From Thermoplasmata archaeon (GTDB lineage Archaea; Thermoplasmatota; Thermoplasmata; Lutacidiplasmatales; UBA184): a DNA stretch of 64,000 bases. The notes under the pieces are model-generated. The model did no database searches. It had not been told where the DNA came from and was given only the letters and a program-made list of their open reading frames with translations. This document shows positions 51,960 to 59,441 of this stretch, one piece after another. Each line of letters opens with the position of its first letter. Positions within the stretch are counted from its first letter, which is position 1. The stretch covers positions 62,001 to 126,000 of the forward strand of contig DAHXNZ010000001.1 in NCBI GenBank assembly GCA_027365105.1. The letters run 5' to 3'. Both the position numbers and the translations under genes were made by a program.

Positions 51960-52309
51960 CCCGAGGGCTCCTCCGCACCGAAGCTGGGCTGGCGCGGCTC
52001 GTTCAGGCCCCGACAGCCCCGGACGAAGTCGCGACCAAGGCCTACGGACGCTTGGCGAAGGAGGTTCCCGGTGGATACGCGTGGCGCGAACTTCGGGACT
52101 GGGCCCGCCTGCTCGCCAGGGGAGGGGCCGACTTCCGAGGCCGGAGAGTTTTCACCGATGCCGGTCGCGCAGATTGCCGCTACCTGGCTCGAGTCGCCCA
52201 TCGCGCCTACCACTCGTGCAAATTGCCTGTGGGGATTCAATGGGGCCATCTGCGAGAATCCCTGCGACGGACCCACCTCGAGCTGGCGGGGGGAGCGCCA
52301 TGGCAGTGA
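51953..52309 (+). CDS. Hypothetical protein
   Basis: 118 aa, helical and basic, with 'YAWRELRDWARLLARGG' and 'LARVAHRAYHSC'. ATG at 51953 or GTG at 51956. No family recognised; the coding call rests on the overlapping-gene string. Confidence 0.4.
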   Translation: MVTRGLLRTEAGLARLVQAPTAPDEVATKAYGRLAKEVPGGYAWRELRDWARLLARGGADFRGRRVFTDAGRADCRYLARVAHRAYHSCKLPVGIQWGHLRESLRRTHLELAGGAPWQ

Positions 52310-52665
52310 GATCCACCACGCTCCTCCAGTGGAGCGGCCCTGTCGAAAATCCCGAGTTCGCAGTCATTCAAGGGCGGATGGCTCTCAGCCGGCCCGAGGA
52401 ATGGGAACGGCTTCGAAGTGCTGCGGTCACATTCGCCGTCGGAGCTGGGGATCGGGGATTCACAGCCGAGGAGGTGGCCGCATACCTTGGGCGCGGAACG
52501 TTCCGGCCTAACACCCTCGGCGCTGTGATCTGCAACCTCTGCCGGAACGGCCAGATCACTGCCATCGGTCGCGAGCGGTCTCGCCACCCTGAGGCCCACG
52601 GTCGATCCGTCTACCGATTCGTGCTCGCATCTCGCCAGAGACCTCCCCTCGGAGGCGCCAGATGA
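52300..52665 (+). CDS. Putative winged-helix protein
   Basis: 121 aa from the ATG at 52300. 'GFTAEEVAAYLGRGTFRPNT' then 'ICNLCRNGQITAIG' and 'GRSVYRFVLA' fit a winged-helix DNA-binding domain (helix, recognition helix, wing). Possibly a regulator of the element. Confidence 0.5.
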   Translation: MAVRSTTLLQWSGPVENPEFAVIQGRMALSRPEEWERLRSAAVTFAVGAGDRGFTAEEVAAYLGRGTFRPNTLGAVICNLCRNGQITAIGRERSRHPEAHGRSVYRFVLASRQRPPLGGAR

Positions 52666-52889
52666 CGGACAGCGCAGCGGATCCACTGCTGGTCGCGCCG
52701 GTAGCCTCAGTTCGGCAGTTGCAGGACGCCCTCCGCCAGCTCGAGGCGGCCGAGGCCAAGGTCGACTCGGCGATCTGGGCGCTGGAGGAGGGGGGCTGGG
52801 ACTCCTCGGTCCTCCGTCAGATGCGAGACGCTCTACGATTCGGCATCGGGAGGGCGCGGCGACTTTCGGCTCGGATGGAGGGCCCATGA
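52662..52889 (+). CDS. Small helical protein
   Basis: 75 aa, almost entirely amphipathic helix ('VRQLQDALRQLEAAEAKVDS'). ATGA-coupled at both ends. Function unknown. Confidence 0.45.
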   Translation: MTDSAADPLLVAPVASVRQLQDALRQLEAAEAKVDSAIWALEEGGWDSSVLRQMRDALRFGIGRARRLSARMEGP

Positions 52890-53086
52890 TCTCAGCTGAG
52901 ACGCAACAGATCCGTTGCGAGTGGTGCGGGCGGCCTCTCGGGTCGCATTACGTGATCGCCCGCAACGAGACCTACGTGACGATCGGCTTCCCTGGCTCCA
53001 CGTGGCACATGGTCCGCACGGTGTCAGAATTCGAGGACATGCTCCAAGGCGGATCGCTGCCAGTCGCCCCGGAAGGAACCGCATAG
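52886..53086 (+). CDS. Small CxxC protein
   Basis: 66 aa. 'RCEWCGRPLGSHYV' resembles the zinc-knuckle N-termini of the 49733 and 50296 products ('CxxCxxPLxSH'), so it is probably a third, shorter member of that group. Confidence 0.45.
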   Translation: MISAETQQIRCEWCGRPLGSHYVIARNETYVTIGFPGSTWHMVRTVSEFEDMLQGGSLPVAPEGTA

Positions 53087-53097
53087 GAGAGGCGAAC

Positions 53098-53427
53098 ATG
53101 GTAATCAGAGCGCCCAACGGAAAGACGACGTACGCGGGCACCAAAGTGGCCGCAGACCACAGGATTTCGGCCGCCGCTAAGATCCAGCTCTCACGCGAGG
53201 CGCTCCACAGGGCGCTGGCCTACCTCGAGTCCACCCGCAGGTTACTCCAGTCCCGTCGCACAGGTCTCGCCGCATGGGGACCTCGCCCCGAGGTGGTCGT
53301 TGCCGCCGAGGAGGCCGAGCTCACCATCCAGGACGCCGAGGCCGCCATCGCCATGGGGATACGGTCGATCGAGATGGACCTGCAGGCGCTCGGCCGTCAT
53401 GGGAACCACCCGGGAGCCGGCCCATGA
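53098..53427 (+). CDS. Hypothetical helical protein with its own Shine-Dalgarno
   Basis: 109 aa. Unlike its neighbours it does not overlap the previous gene and has a GGAGAGG ribosome-binding site at good distance. A helix-rich body ('HRALAYLESTRRLLQSR', 'AAEEAELTIQDAEAAIAMG'). Confidence 0.5.
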   Translation: MVIRAPNGKTTYAGTKVAADHRISAAAKIQLSREALHRALAYLESTRRLLQSRRTGLAAWGPRPEVVVAAEEAELTIQDAEAAIAMGIRSIEMDLQALGRHGNHPGAGP

Positions 53428-53609
53428 TCGTCACTGTTGACCTTGTCGAGGAAGACCGGCAGATTACGGAAGCGTATGCCCGGCTACAACTCGAGCGCGA
53501 GCGGCTCTGGGACTTGCTCGACGCCAACAACGACGAGATCGAGCGGGTGGTAGACAGGCGGATCCGTTGGCGTCAGGCGGTTCGCCCCGCCGCAGAGGGT
53601 GGGGAATGA
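53424..53609 (+). CDS. Small coiled-coil protein
   Basis: 61 aa. 'ITEAYARLQLERERLWDLLD' plus 'DEIERVVDRRIRW' is a continuous charged helix. ATGA overlaps on both sides. Function unknown. Confidence 0.45.
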   Translation: MIVTVDLVEEDRQITEAYARLQLERERLWDLLDANNDEIERVVDRRIRWRQAVRPAAEGGE

Positions 53610-54010
53610 CGGAGCCCGAGAAGACCCGATGGGTCCGCTACGCCGCCGACTGTGCGGAGCAGGTGGTTGACCTTGCCGGCATGTTGCGGCCCGAGGCTTG
53701 GACAGCCATTCGAGCGGCGCGGGGATGGGCCGACAACCCGACTCCAGGGGGAGCACTGGCTGCCATCAGCGCCGCCTTCCGAGCCGAGTACGTCGACACA
53801 TCGGCCACCCCCTACGCGGTCCACTACGTCCTTCGTGCAGCCGCTTCCGCGGCTCGAGCCGCCGTTGCCAGCAACGCGGCGCCCTTGGCCGGCTACGCCG
53901 CCGACTACTCCATTCGCGCCGTCGTCGCCTCCGGAAACGGAAGCGCCGTCGAATCTGTGCGTGCGTGGCAGGCCGAACGGAGACGGCACTACGGGCTGGA
54001 GGGCCGATGA
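53606..54010 (+). CDS. Alpha-helical protein resembling putative Imm5-type immunity proteins
   Basis: 134 aa. 'RYAADCAEQVVDLAGML' and 'AIRAARGWADN' followed by Ala-rich helices ('VLRAAASAARAAVASNAA') match the layout of the Imm5-like helical family found in polymorphic-toxin loci and unrelated genomes. No toxin gene was found nearby, so the immunity label is only structural. Confidence 0.45.
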   Translation: MTEPEKTRWVRYAADCAEQVVDLAGMLRPEAWTAIRAARGWADNPTPGGALAAISAAFRAEYVDTSATPYAVHYVLRAAASAARAAVASNAAPLAGYAADYSIRAVVASGNGSAVESVRAWQAERRRHYGLEGR

Positions 54011-54339
54011 GCGTGGGCAACGCGAAGCGGACCGGGTGGCACCTGCTCTGTCCTGGATGCGTCCGGATGGATCACGAAACGGTTGCCACCCCTGACGAGG
54101 AACTCGCCTGTGTCCAGTGCGGGGCGCGTTCCGCTTACCTCGCCATCGATAGCCGCGAATACGACGCACTCTCCAGAGTGACGGTTACTGGGCCAACGGA
54201 GGAGAATCCCCCTCATTGCGCGAAGTGCGGGGGAGTCGGTCGCCTCGTGGAATCCCGACTCGGCAGGGATTGGATCCACCGGGACGGCCCCGGTTCACCG
54301 GACTGCATTATTTTCGAGCGGAGGGGGGCCGATCCGTGA
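54007..54339 (+). CDS. Zinc-ribbon protein
   Basis: 110 aa with three Cys pairs: 'LLCPGCVRMD', 'ELACVQCGARS' and 'PHCAKCGGVG'. The first two pairs likely form one zinc ribbon and the third another site. Probably nucleic-acid- or protein-binding. Confidence 0.5.
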   Translation: MSVGNAKRTGWHLLCPGCVRMDHETVATPDEELACVQCGARSAYLAIDSREYDALSRVTVTGPTEENPPHCAKCGGVGRLVESRLGRDWIHRDGPGSPDCIIFERRGADP

Positions 54340-54506
54340 CCTTCCGATCTTGGAACGGCCGGGCCGTTCTCCCCATCGTGGCGCCAGCCGGAAATCTCTA
54401 CTGGGTTCGCACAGACCGACGGTTCGCCTCGATTACCCTGAGGGAGGCCAGTGTGCTCGAGCAGGCGGGCACCAGGAATGAGATCGCCTATGAGGTGCCC
54501 GAATGA
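54336..54506 (+). CDS. 56-aa hypothetical protein
   Basis: GTG start overlapping the previous stop (GTGA). Beta-rich with 'NLYWVRTDRRFASITLREAS'. Coupled to the next gene by ATGA. Function unknown. Confidence 0.4.
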   Translation: MTFRSWNGRAVLPIVAPAGNLYWVRTDRRFASITLREASVLEQAGTRNEIAYEVPE

Positions 54507-54703
54507 GCGAGTGCCCCGCCTGCCTGCGATTCGACCAGGATCCGCGCTCGTACGACCTTGGCTCGCTTGACGATAGATCGACCCGCCTGCTGGAGCTTCA
54601 CCACGCCCTCATCGCCGAGCTGACCACGGCGATCCAGGGGCACTCTTGCGGTGGTCAATCGATACGCGGATGGACCGCCCGGCCCACGGGGGACCGCCAA
54701 TGA
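54503..54703 (+). CDS. Small hypothetical protein before the integrase
   Basis: 66 aa with a CxxC near the start ('ECPACLRF') and a helix ('LELHHALIAELTTAIQG'). Its stop overlaps the integrase ATG, so both are translated from one message; it could be an excision-type partner, but no such motif is visible. Confidence 0.4.
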   Translation: MSECPACLRFDQDPRSYDLGSLDDRSTRLLELHHALIAELTTAIQGHSCGGQSIRGWTARPTGDRQ

Positions 54704-55656
54704 CTGCCCCCGATCTTTCGAAGTACCGCGCCTGGTGCCTCGCCCAAGGACATGGGCTCAAGACCGTCGACAAGAGCGTCCGGTATCTGAGGCACTTCGA
54801 GCGCAAGGGCCTGGACCTCGACCCCGCACATTTGACCGAGGACGCGGTGATCGCGTGGATCGCACGTGCGCGTGAGTCCGGGACCCACCCCAAGACCCTG
54901 AACGGCTACGTCCGAGAACTCAACCTCTGGAGCCGCTTTAACAAGCTGGGCTGGCACCTGAGCTACTTCCGTAGATACCAACCCGTGCTGGTCGACCTCC
55001 TGAGCGAAGAGGACGAACGTCGCCTTCGGTCGGTCAGGTTCTCAGACCCATCGATTCACGCCCGCAACACGGCGATGCTCCTCCTTTCCCTGGATCAGGG
55101 ACCGCGGAGGGAGGAACTCATCCATCTACGACTCTCGGACCTGGTGGACACGCCTGGGGGCGGGAAGGGGCTGCTGGTCCGCCGCGGCAAGGGAGACCGG
55201 CCGAGGCTGCTCTACCTATCCGAGGAAACCCGACAGGCGATTGAGACATACGTCGACCACTACCGGATCCGATCTGACCCGTCAGCGCTCTTCACCAGCC
55301 GAGGGGGACCCATCTCCTACGGCATGATGGGCAAGATCGCCAAGGACATTGGTCGCGCCGCCGGACTGAAGCACTTCTCATGGCACCGAGCTCGGCATCG
55401 CATGATCGATGCAATGCTGGACAAGGGAGTCTCCCTACCTGCCATCCAGGAGGTCGCCGGACACTCACGAGCTGAGACAACCGTCGCCTATGCAAGTCGT
55501 AACGCGCTAAGAACTCTTACAGAGCGGGAGATCCGGAACTTCCAAAAGCGACGAATCGTCGAGCCGGAGAGCCCTCCCCACCTCGAGGACCTCACGTCAG
55601 TAGTGGCAAATCCACCTGGTAGTATGCGAGAGAGAGGTGGGAGCACGGGGATTTGA
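54700..55656 (+). CDS. Tyrosine recombinase (integrase) of the element
   Basis: 318 aa from the ATG at 54700 (ATGA overlap). An N-terminal SAM-like core-binding domain ('YRAWCLAQGHGLKTVDKSV') is followed by the catalytic domain with 'QGPRREELIHL' (Arg), 'RRGKGDRPR' (Lys), 'FSWHRARHR' (HxxR), 'AGHSRAETT' (His) and the nucleophile 'VAYASRN' (Tyr). The last six codons and the stop lie in the att repeat and the tRNA-Trp 3' end. It should catalyse integration into and excision from that tRNA. Confidence 0.95.
   Translation: MTAPDLSKYRAWCLAQGHGLKTVDKSVRYLRHFERKGLDLDPAHLTEDAVIAWIARARESGTHPKTLNGYVRELNLWSRFNKLGWHLSYFRRYQPVLVDLLSEEDERRLRSVRFSDPSIHARNTAMLLLSLDQGPRREELIHLRLSDLVDTPGGGKGLLVRRGKGDRPRLLYLSEETRQAIETYVDHYRIRSDPSALFTSRGGPISYGMMGKIAKDIGRAAGLKHFSWHRARHRMIDAMLDKGVSLPAIQEVAGHSRAETTVAYASRNALRTLTEREIRNFQKRRIVEPESPPHLEDLTSVVANPPGSMRERGGSTGI
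55636..55650. other. attR (right attachment site)
   Basis: GGTGGGAGCACGGGG, covering the acceptor stem and part of the T-stem of tRNA-Trp (minus strand) plus the integrase 3' end. Identical to attL at 22977-22991. Confidence 0.82.
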
Positions 55657-55802
55657 ACCCCGATATGCGGGTCTCTCCGCGCGCTCCAGTCACTCGTCAT
55701 CGGAGTCCGTAGGACCCCTCCGCAGACCCGAATCAATTCCCAGGGCGTCCGTAGACGGCCCTGACTGGAGCCCGCTGGTCTGCCAGATTAGCCTATGCTC
55801 CC
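55638..55802 (-). tRNA. tRNA-Trp (CCA) with a 92-nt intron after position 37
   Basis: Exon 1 is 55765-55802 and exon 2 is 55638-55672. The acceptor stem GGGAGCA/TGCTCCC, T-arm CGGGG-TTCAAAT-CCCCG, anticodon stem GCGGG/CCCGC and discriminator A all fit. The anticodon loop begins CTCCAG, giving anticodon CCA. At the junctions, CTCC/GGAG forms a 4-bp helix between 3-nt bulges AGT and AGA, the bulge-helix-bulge that archaeal splicing endonuclease cuts at 37/38. The D-stem has one C-A mismatch. Confidence 0.9.
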
Positions 55803-55889
55803 TCCGCTCGGCCGGTGCCGTCCGGGCTCATAGCCTTTGTTGTGGCTCGCGGGGGCGGGCCCCCCGACGGGGGCGAGATACGACAAGCG

Positions 55890-55897
55890 CTATATGC
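55890..55897 (+). promoter_or_regulatory. TATA box of the BtuF-like gene
   Basis: CTATATGC about 27 nt before the ATG at 55920, predicting a leaderless transcript for the importer operon. Confidence 0.55.
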
Positions 55898-55919
55898 AAC
55901 CGTGTTTGATTCCAATCCA

Positions 55920-56978
55920 ATGTCATTGAATCCCGCCGCCCCCCAGCCTTCGCGCCGACGTACCGTTTCCCTGACCGTCCTGATCGTCCTGATCGTCCTC
56001 GTTGCCGGCGCGGCCGCGGGTACGACCGCGGTCTACTACGCACTGCACCCGAGGGCCAGCGGCAACGCGGGAGGGAACTCGACCGTCACCGTCATTGACG
56101 ATCTGGGCCGTAGCGTCACGGTCCCGCTCCGTCCGACCCGCGTGGTGGTCCTGGGCCCGTCGATCGTCGACTCCCTGGTCCTCCTGGGCCGACGCTCCGC
56201 GATCGTAGGAGTCGACTGTTCCAGCTCAGCCTTCGGCGGCATTCTGGGCGACTACACTCCGGCCCAGGTGGCGGCCTGGAACCTCTCCAGCCGCATGTGC
56301 ATCACCGCCTACCCCGCCCTCTACCCCCCGCAGATCCTCAACCTGAGCCCCCAGCTCGTCCTGGCGGCGTCGATCGTTTCGGAGAGTGCGATGGAGAGCT
56401 TTCAGGCCACGTACGGGATCCCGGTCGTCTTTCTCGCCCCGTCCACCATCGGAGGAATCACCTACGACGTCCAGGTCCTGACCACGATCTTCGAGCCCGG
56501 TCCGATTGGGACCCACCTGGTGCAACAACTCCAGCGCACCATCCAGCAGGCCACCAACTTCGTCGCCAACCTGACCGACAACGGCACGCCGCTCCGGAGC
56601 GTCCTGCTGACGTACTACGTCGTGCCCAGCGGAGGCTACGCCGGCTACTCCACCTTCGGGCCCGGGTCGTTCGGCCAGTCGTTGCTGGACCTCTCGGGCG
56701 GCGTGAACATCGCCGGGGGGACCGACCAGGGGCAGTACCCGTCCCTCTCGGGGAGCCAGGTACTCAGCGCCAACCCCTCCGCGATCGTCGCCGGGTACGG
56801 GTTCGGGGTGACCAACTCGAGCTACACGGCCGGACCCGACTGGTCCAGCTTCCCGGCGGTGGTCCACGGGAATGTCTCGTTCGTCGATGTGACCTACATG
56901 ACCGAGGCCGACCCCACGATGGTCCTCTGGATCCCGACGCTGGCGGCGCTGCTGTACCCGGGCATTCCGTTCGCGTGA
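55920..56978 (+). CDS. ABC importer substrate-binding lipoprotein-like protein (BtuF/FhuD type)
   Basis: 352 aa; start fixed by the TATA box 27 nt upstream. A membrane anchor ('SLTVLIVLIVLVAGAAAGTTAVYY') is followed by a periplasmic-binding fold of the helical-backbone class: 'DDLGRSVTVPLRPTRVVVLG' at the first lobe and 'DWSSFPAVVHGNVSFVD' near the end. It captures a metal chelate such as heme, cobalamin or a siderophore outside the cell. First gene of an SBP-permease-ATPase operon. Confidence 0.87.
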   Translation: MSLNPAAPQPSRRRTVSLTVLIVLIVLVAGAAAGTTAVYYALHPRASGNAGGNSTVTVIDDLGRSVTVPLRPTRVVVLGPSIVDSLVLLGRRSAIVGVDCSSSAFGGILGDYTPAQVAAWNLSSRMCITAYPALYPPQILNLSPQLVLAASIVSESAMESFQATYGIPVVFLAPSTIGGITYDVQVLTTIFEPGPIGTHLVQQLQRTIQQATNFVANLTDNGTPLRSVLLTYYVVPSGGYAGYSTFGPGSFGQSLLDLSGGVNIAGGTDQGQYPSLSGSQVLSANPSAIVAGYGFGVTNSSYTAGPDWSSFPAVVHGNVSFVDVTYMTEADPTMVLWIPTLAALLYPGIPFA

Positions 56979-57000
56979 CGCGGACAGGCGGACCGGACCG

Positions 57001-58092
57001 ATGCCTCCGACGGGCCCGGGCGTCCGGTCCCGCTGGAGGTCCCTCGCCTACGGGGCCCTCCTGGCCGGCGGCTTCGTCGGCCTCTTCCTGCTCGCCGGCC
57101 TCATCGGGCCCGTGGCCATTGCGCCGCTGACGGTCTTTCACATCCTCGGCTACGAGATTTCCGGCGGCCTCATCGGGGGATCCCCCTGCGGGGGCTCGGT
57201 CGAACCGGCCCGATGCGCCACCCTGGTCCTGATCGTCTGGGAGTCGGTGGTCCCCGAGATCCTGCTCGCGTTCCTTGCGGGGGCCCTCCTGGGGGTCTCG
57301 GGGGGGCTGCTCCAAGGAGTCTTCCGTAACCCGCTGGCCGATCCCTACCTTCTGGGAATCTCGACCGGGGCGGCCATCGGCGCCTCGATCCTCTTCGTGT
57401 TCGGCGTCGGCCTGGCGCAGGCCAACCTGACACTGCCGCTCCTTGCCTTCGTGGGCGCGCTGCTGACCGGCCTGGTCATCCTGCTCGCCGCCCGCAGTCC
57501 CCGAAGTTCGATCGAGACCCTGCTGCTCACGGGGGTCGCCCTCAATGCGTTCCTTTCGGGGGGACTCGTCTTCACCCTGCTCTACAACCCCATCGGGAAT
57601 CTCCAGCTCAACTTTTGGCTCCTGGGCGGGGTGTTCGGCGCCACGTGGAGTCAGGTCGGGCTCCTGTTCGGTGGACTGCTCGTTGTCGGAGCGCTCGTGG
57701 CCCTCCACGGGCGGGCGCTCAATCTGCTCCAGCTCGGGAGCGACGTCGCCCAGAGCCTCGGCCTGGACTCCCGGCGGGTCGTGATGCGGTCGATCCTGCT
57801 GGCGTCCGTCGCGACGGCGCTGGCGGTCGCCTTTACGGGAGTGATCGGATTCGTGGGGCTGATCGCCCCGCATATCGCCCGCCGGCTGTTCGGCTACGAC
57901 TACCGGCGGGTCCTTCCCCTCTCCGCCCTGGTCGGGGCGATCCTCCTCGGCGGCGCGTTCGACCTCTCCTTTGCCATCCTCCCGTCCAACGAACTTCCGA
58001 TCGGGGTGCCGATGGCGTTCCTCGGGGGGCCGTTTTTCGTGTATGTCCTCTACCGATTCCGGTCAACCGCCGGTTCGGGAGGGATCGCATGA
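57001..58092 (+). CDS. FecCD/BtuC-family ABC permease
   Basis: 363 aa with about ten membrane helices. 'GVSGGLLQGVFRNPLADPYLLGISTGAAIGAS' is the family hallmark, and 'IGFVGLIAPHIARRLFGYDYRRVLP' is the coupling-helix region. Forms the homodimeric channel for the substrate delivered by the upstream binding protein. The N-terminal loop carries an unusual 'SPCGGSVEPARCAT' insert with two cysteines. Confidence 0.92.
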   Translation: MPPTGPGVRSRWRSLAYGALLAGGFVGLFLLAGLIGPVAIAPLTVFHILGYEISGGLIGGSPCGGSVEPARCATLVLIVWESVVPEILLAFLAGALLGVSGGLLQGVFRNPLADPYLLGISTGAAIGASILFVFGVGLAQANLTLPLLAFVGALLTGLVILLAARSPRSSIETLLLTGVALNAFLSGGLVFTLLYNPIGNLQLNFWLLGGVFGATWSQVGLLFGGLLVVGALVALHGRALNLLQLGSDVAQSLGLDSRRVVMRSILLASVATALAVAFTGVIGFVGLIAPHIARRLFGYDYRRVLPLSALVGAILLGGAFDLSFAILPSNELPIGVPMAFLGGPFFVYVLYRFRSTAGSGGIA

Positions 58093-59441
58093 CGCGTCCG
58101 GCCGCCTGCCTCGAGTTCGACCAGGTGTCGGCCGGCTACGAAGGCCGGCCGGCGCTCCACCGGGTCTCCTTTCGGGCGAATCCCGGGGAGGTCGTCGCCC
58201 TGACCGGGCCGAACGGCTCCGGCAAGACCACGCTCCTCCGGGCGGCCCTCGGGCTGCTCCCCCTGACGGGGGGCCGGGTGACGATCGGGGGCCAGCCGAC
58301 CGACCGGTTCAGCATCCGGGAACGCGCCCGGTGGTTCGGCTGGATGCCGCAGTCCGAGCCGCTCCGGGAGAATATTCGGGTCCGACAGTACGTGCTCTAC
58401 GGTCGCCACCCCTGGATCGGTCCCTGGGAGTCGGAGGGACCGGAGGACCTTCGGGCGGTCGACCGCGCGCTGGCGGCGGTGGATCTCTCGGTCGGCCCCG
58501 ATCGCGGGATCCTGGAACTGAGCGGAGGGGAACGTCAGCGTGCCCTGATGGCTCGGGTCCTGGCCTCGGAGGCGCCGTTCCTCCTGCTCGACGAACCGAC
58601 GGCCCATCTCGACATCGGCCACCAGATCGACCTGCTCGAACGGGTCCGATCGCTCTGCCATCGGGAAGAGATGGTCGCGCTCGTCGCCCTCCATGACCTC
58701 AATCTGGCCGCCCGGTTCGCGGACCGGATCGTGACCCTCCACCGGGGCCGGCTCGTCGCCGATGGTCCGGTGGCCACGATCCTTTCGGCCGAGCTCCTCC
58801 GGGAGGTCTGGGGAATCGTGGCGGAGCTCCGGCACGACCCCCGGTCTGGCCTGCCCTACCTCCTGCCGACCCTCCCCGGGCCGAAGCCCCGGGCGGCGGC
58901 TTCGGAGATCGAGGGGGTGATCCACATCGTGGGGGGGGGTGGGGCGGCCCAGCCCCTGCTCCAGCGTCTTCACGACGAAGGGTTCCTCCTCTCGCTGGGC
59001 GCCGTCCACCTCTTCGACTCCGACTCCGAACGCGCCCGAGACCTCGGGATCCCGGCGGTGGTGGAGACTCCCTTCGCTCCCCTCGGCGACTCGGTCCGGG
59101 AGCGACATCGCGAGTTGATTGCCGGTGCCCGGGCCGTCCTCGTCGCCCCGTTCGCGGTCGGGCCGGGCAACCTCGCGAACCTCGAGGATCTGATCGGCAC
59201 GGTGGGCGAGCGGCCGATCGCGCTCTACGAACCGGTGGGACTACCCCCCCGAGATTTCACGGGGGGGCAGGCGGACCGGATGATCCAGGATCTCCGGCAC
59301 CGGGGGGCCGCCTCTCTTGCGACGCTGGATGAGGTGGTCGGGTGGGCCGAACGGATCGTCTCCCTCCGGGGGCCGGATCGGGCCCCAGGGAGGTCGGTTC
59401 GAGAGGCCGGACCGTCACCGGAGCCGATCCCGGATCACTGA
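58089..59441 (+). CDS. ABC importer ATPase with a C-terminal extra domain
   Basis: 450 aa from the ATG overlapping the permease stop. Residues 1-260 form the ATPase: Walker A 'GPNGSGKTT', signature 'LSGGERQR', Walker B 'FLLLDEP', H-loop 'LHDLNLA'. Residues about 275-430 are an added Rossmann-like domain ('VIHIVGGGGAAQPLLQRL', 'LGAVHLFDSDSE', 'AVLVAPFAVGPGNLANL') seen in some archaeal cobalamin/heme ATPases; its role is unknown. Its 3' end overlaps the convergent regulator gene. Confidence 0.9.
   Translation: MTRPAACLEFDQVSAGYEGRPALHRVSFRANPGEVVALTGPNGSGKTTLLRAALGLLPLTGGRVTIGGQPTDRFSIRERARWFGWMPQSEPLRENIRVRQYVLYGRHPWIGPWESEGPEDLRAVDRALAAVDLSVGPDRGILELSGGERQRALMARVLASEAPFLLLDEPTAHLDIGHQIDLLERVRSLCHREEMVALVALHDLNLAARFADRIVTLHRGRLVADGPVATILSAELLREVWGIVAELRHDPRSGLPYLLPTLPGPKPRAAASEIEGVIHIVGGGGAAQPLLQRLHDEGFLLSLGAVHLFDSDSERARDLGIPAVVETPFAPLGDSVRERHRELIAGARAVLVAPFAVGPGNLANLEDLIGTVGERPIALYEPVGLPPRDFTGGQADRMIQDLRHRGAASLATLDEVVGWAERIVSLRGPDRAPGRSVREAGPSPEPIPDH

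Larger units (their letters stand above)
22977..55650. mobile_element. Integrated element (candidate provirus) at tRNA-Trp, about 32.7 kb
   Basis: Bounded by two copies of GGTGGGAGCACGGGG, at 22977-22991 and overlapping the tRNA-Trp 3' end at 55636-55650. A tyrosine integrase is the last gene before the tRNA. Inside, gene density, small ATGA-coupled ORFs, restriction-modification genes, transposase scars and visibly lower G+C differ from the flanks. It encodes a structural-type operon with a pI/Zot-like ATPase but no recognisable relaxase, type IV secretion ATPase, terminase or polymerase. Interpreted as a provirus or virus-derived integrative element. Confidence 0.85.
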
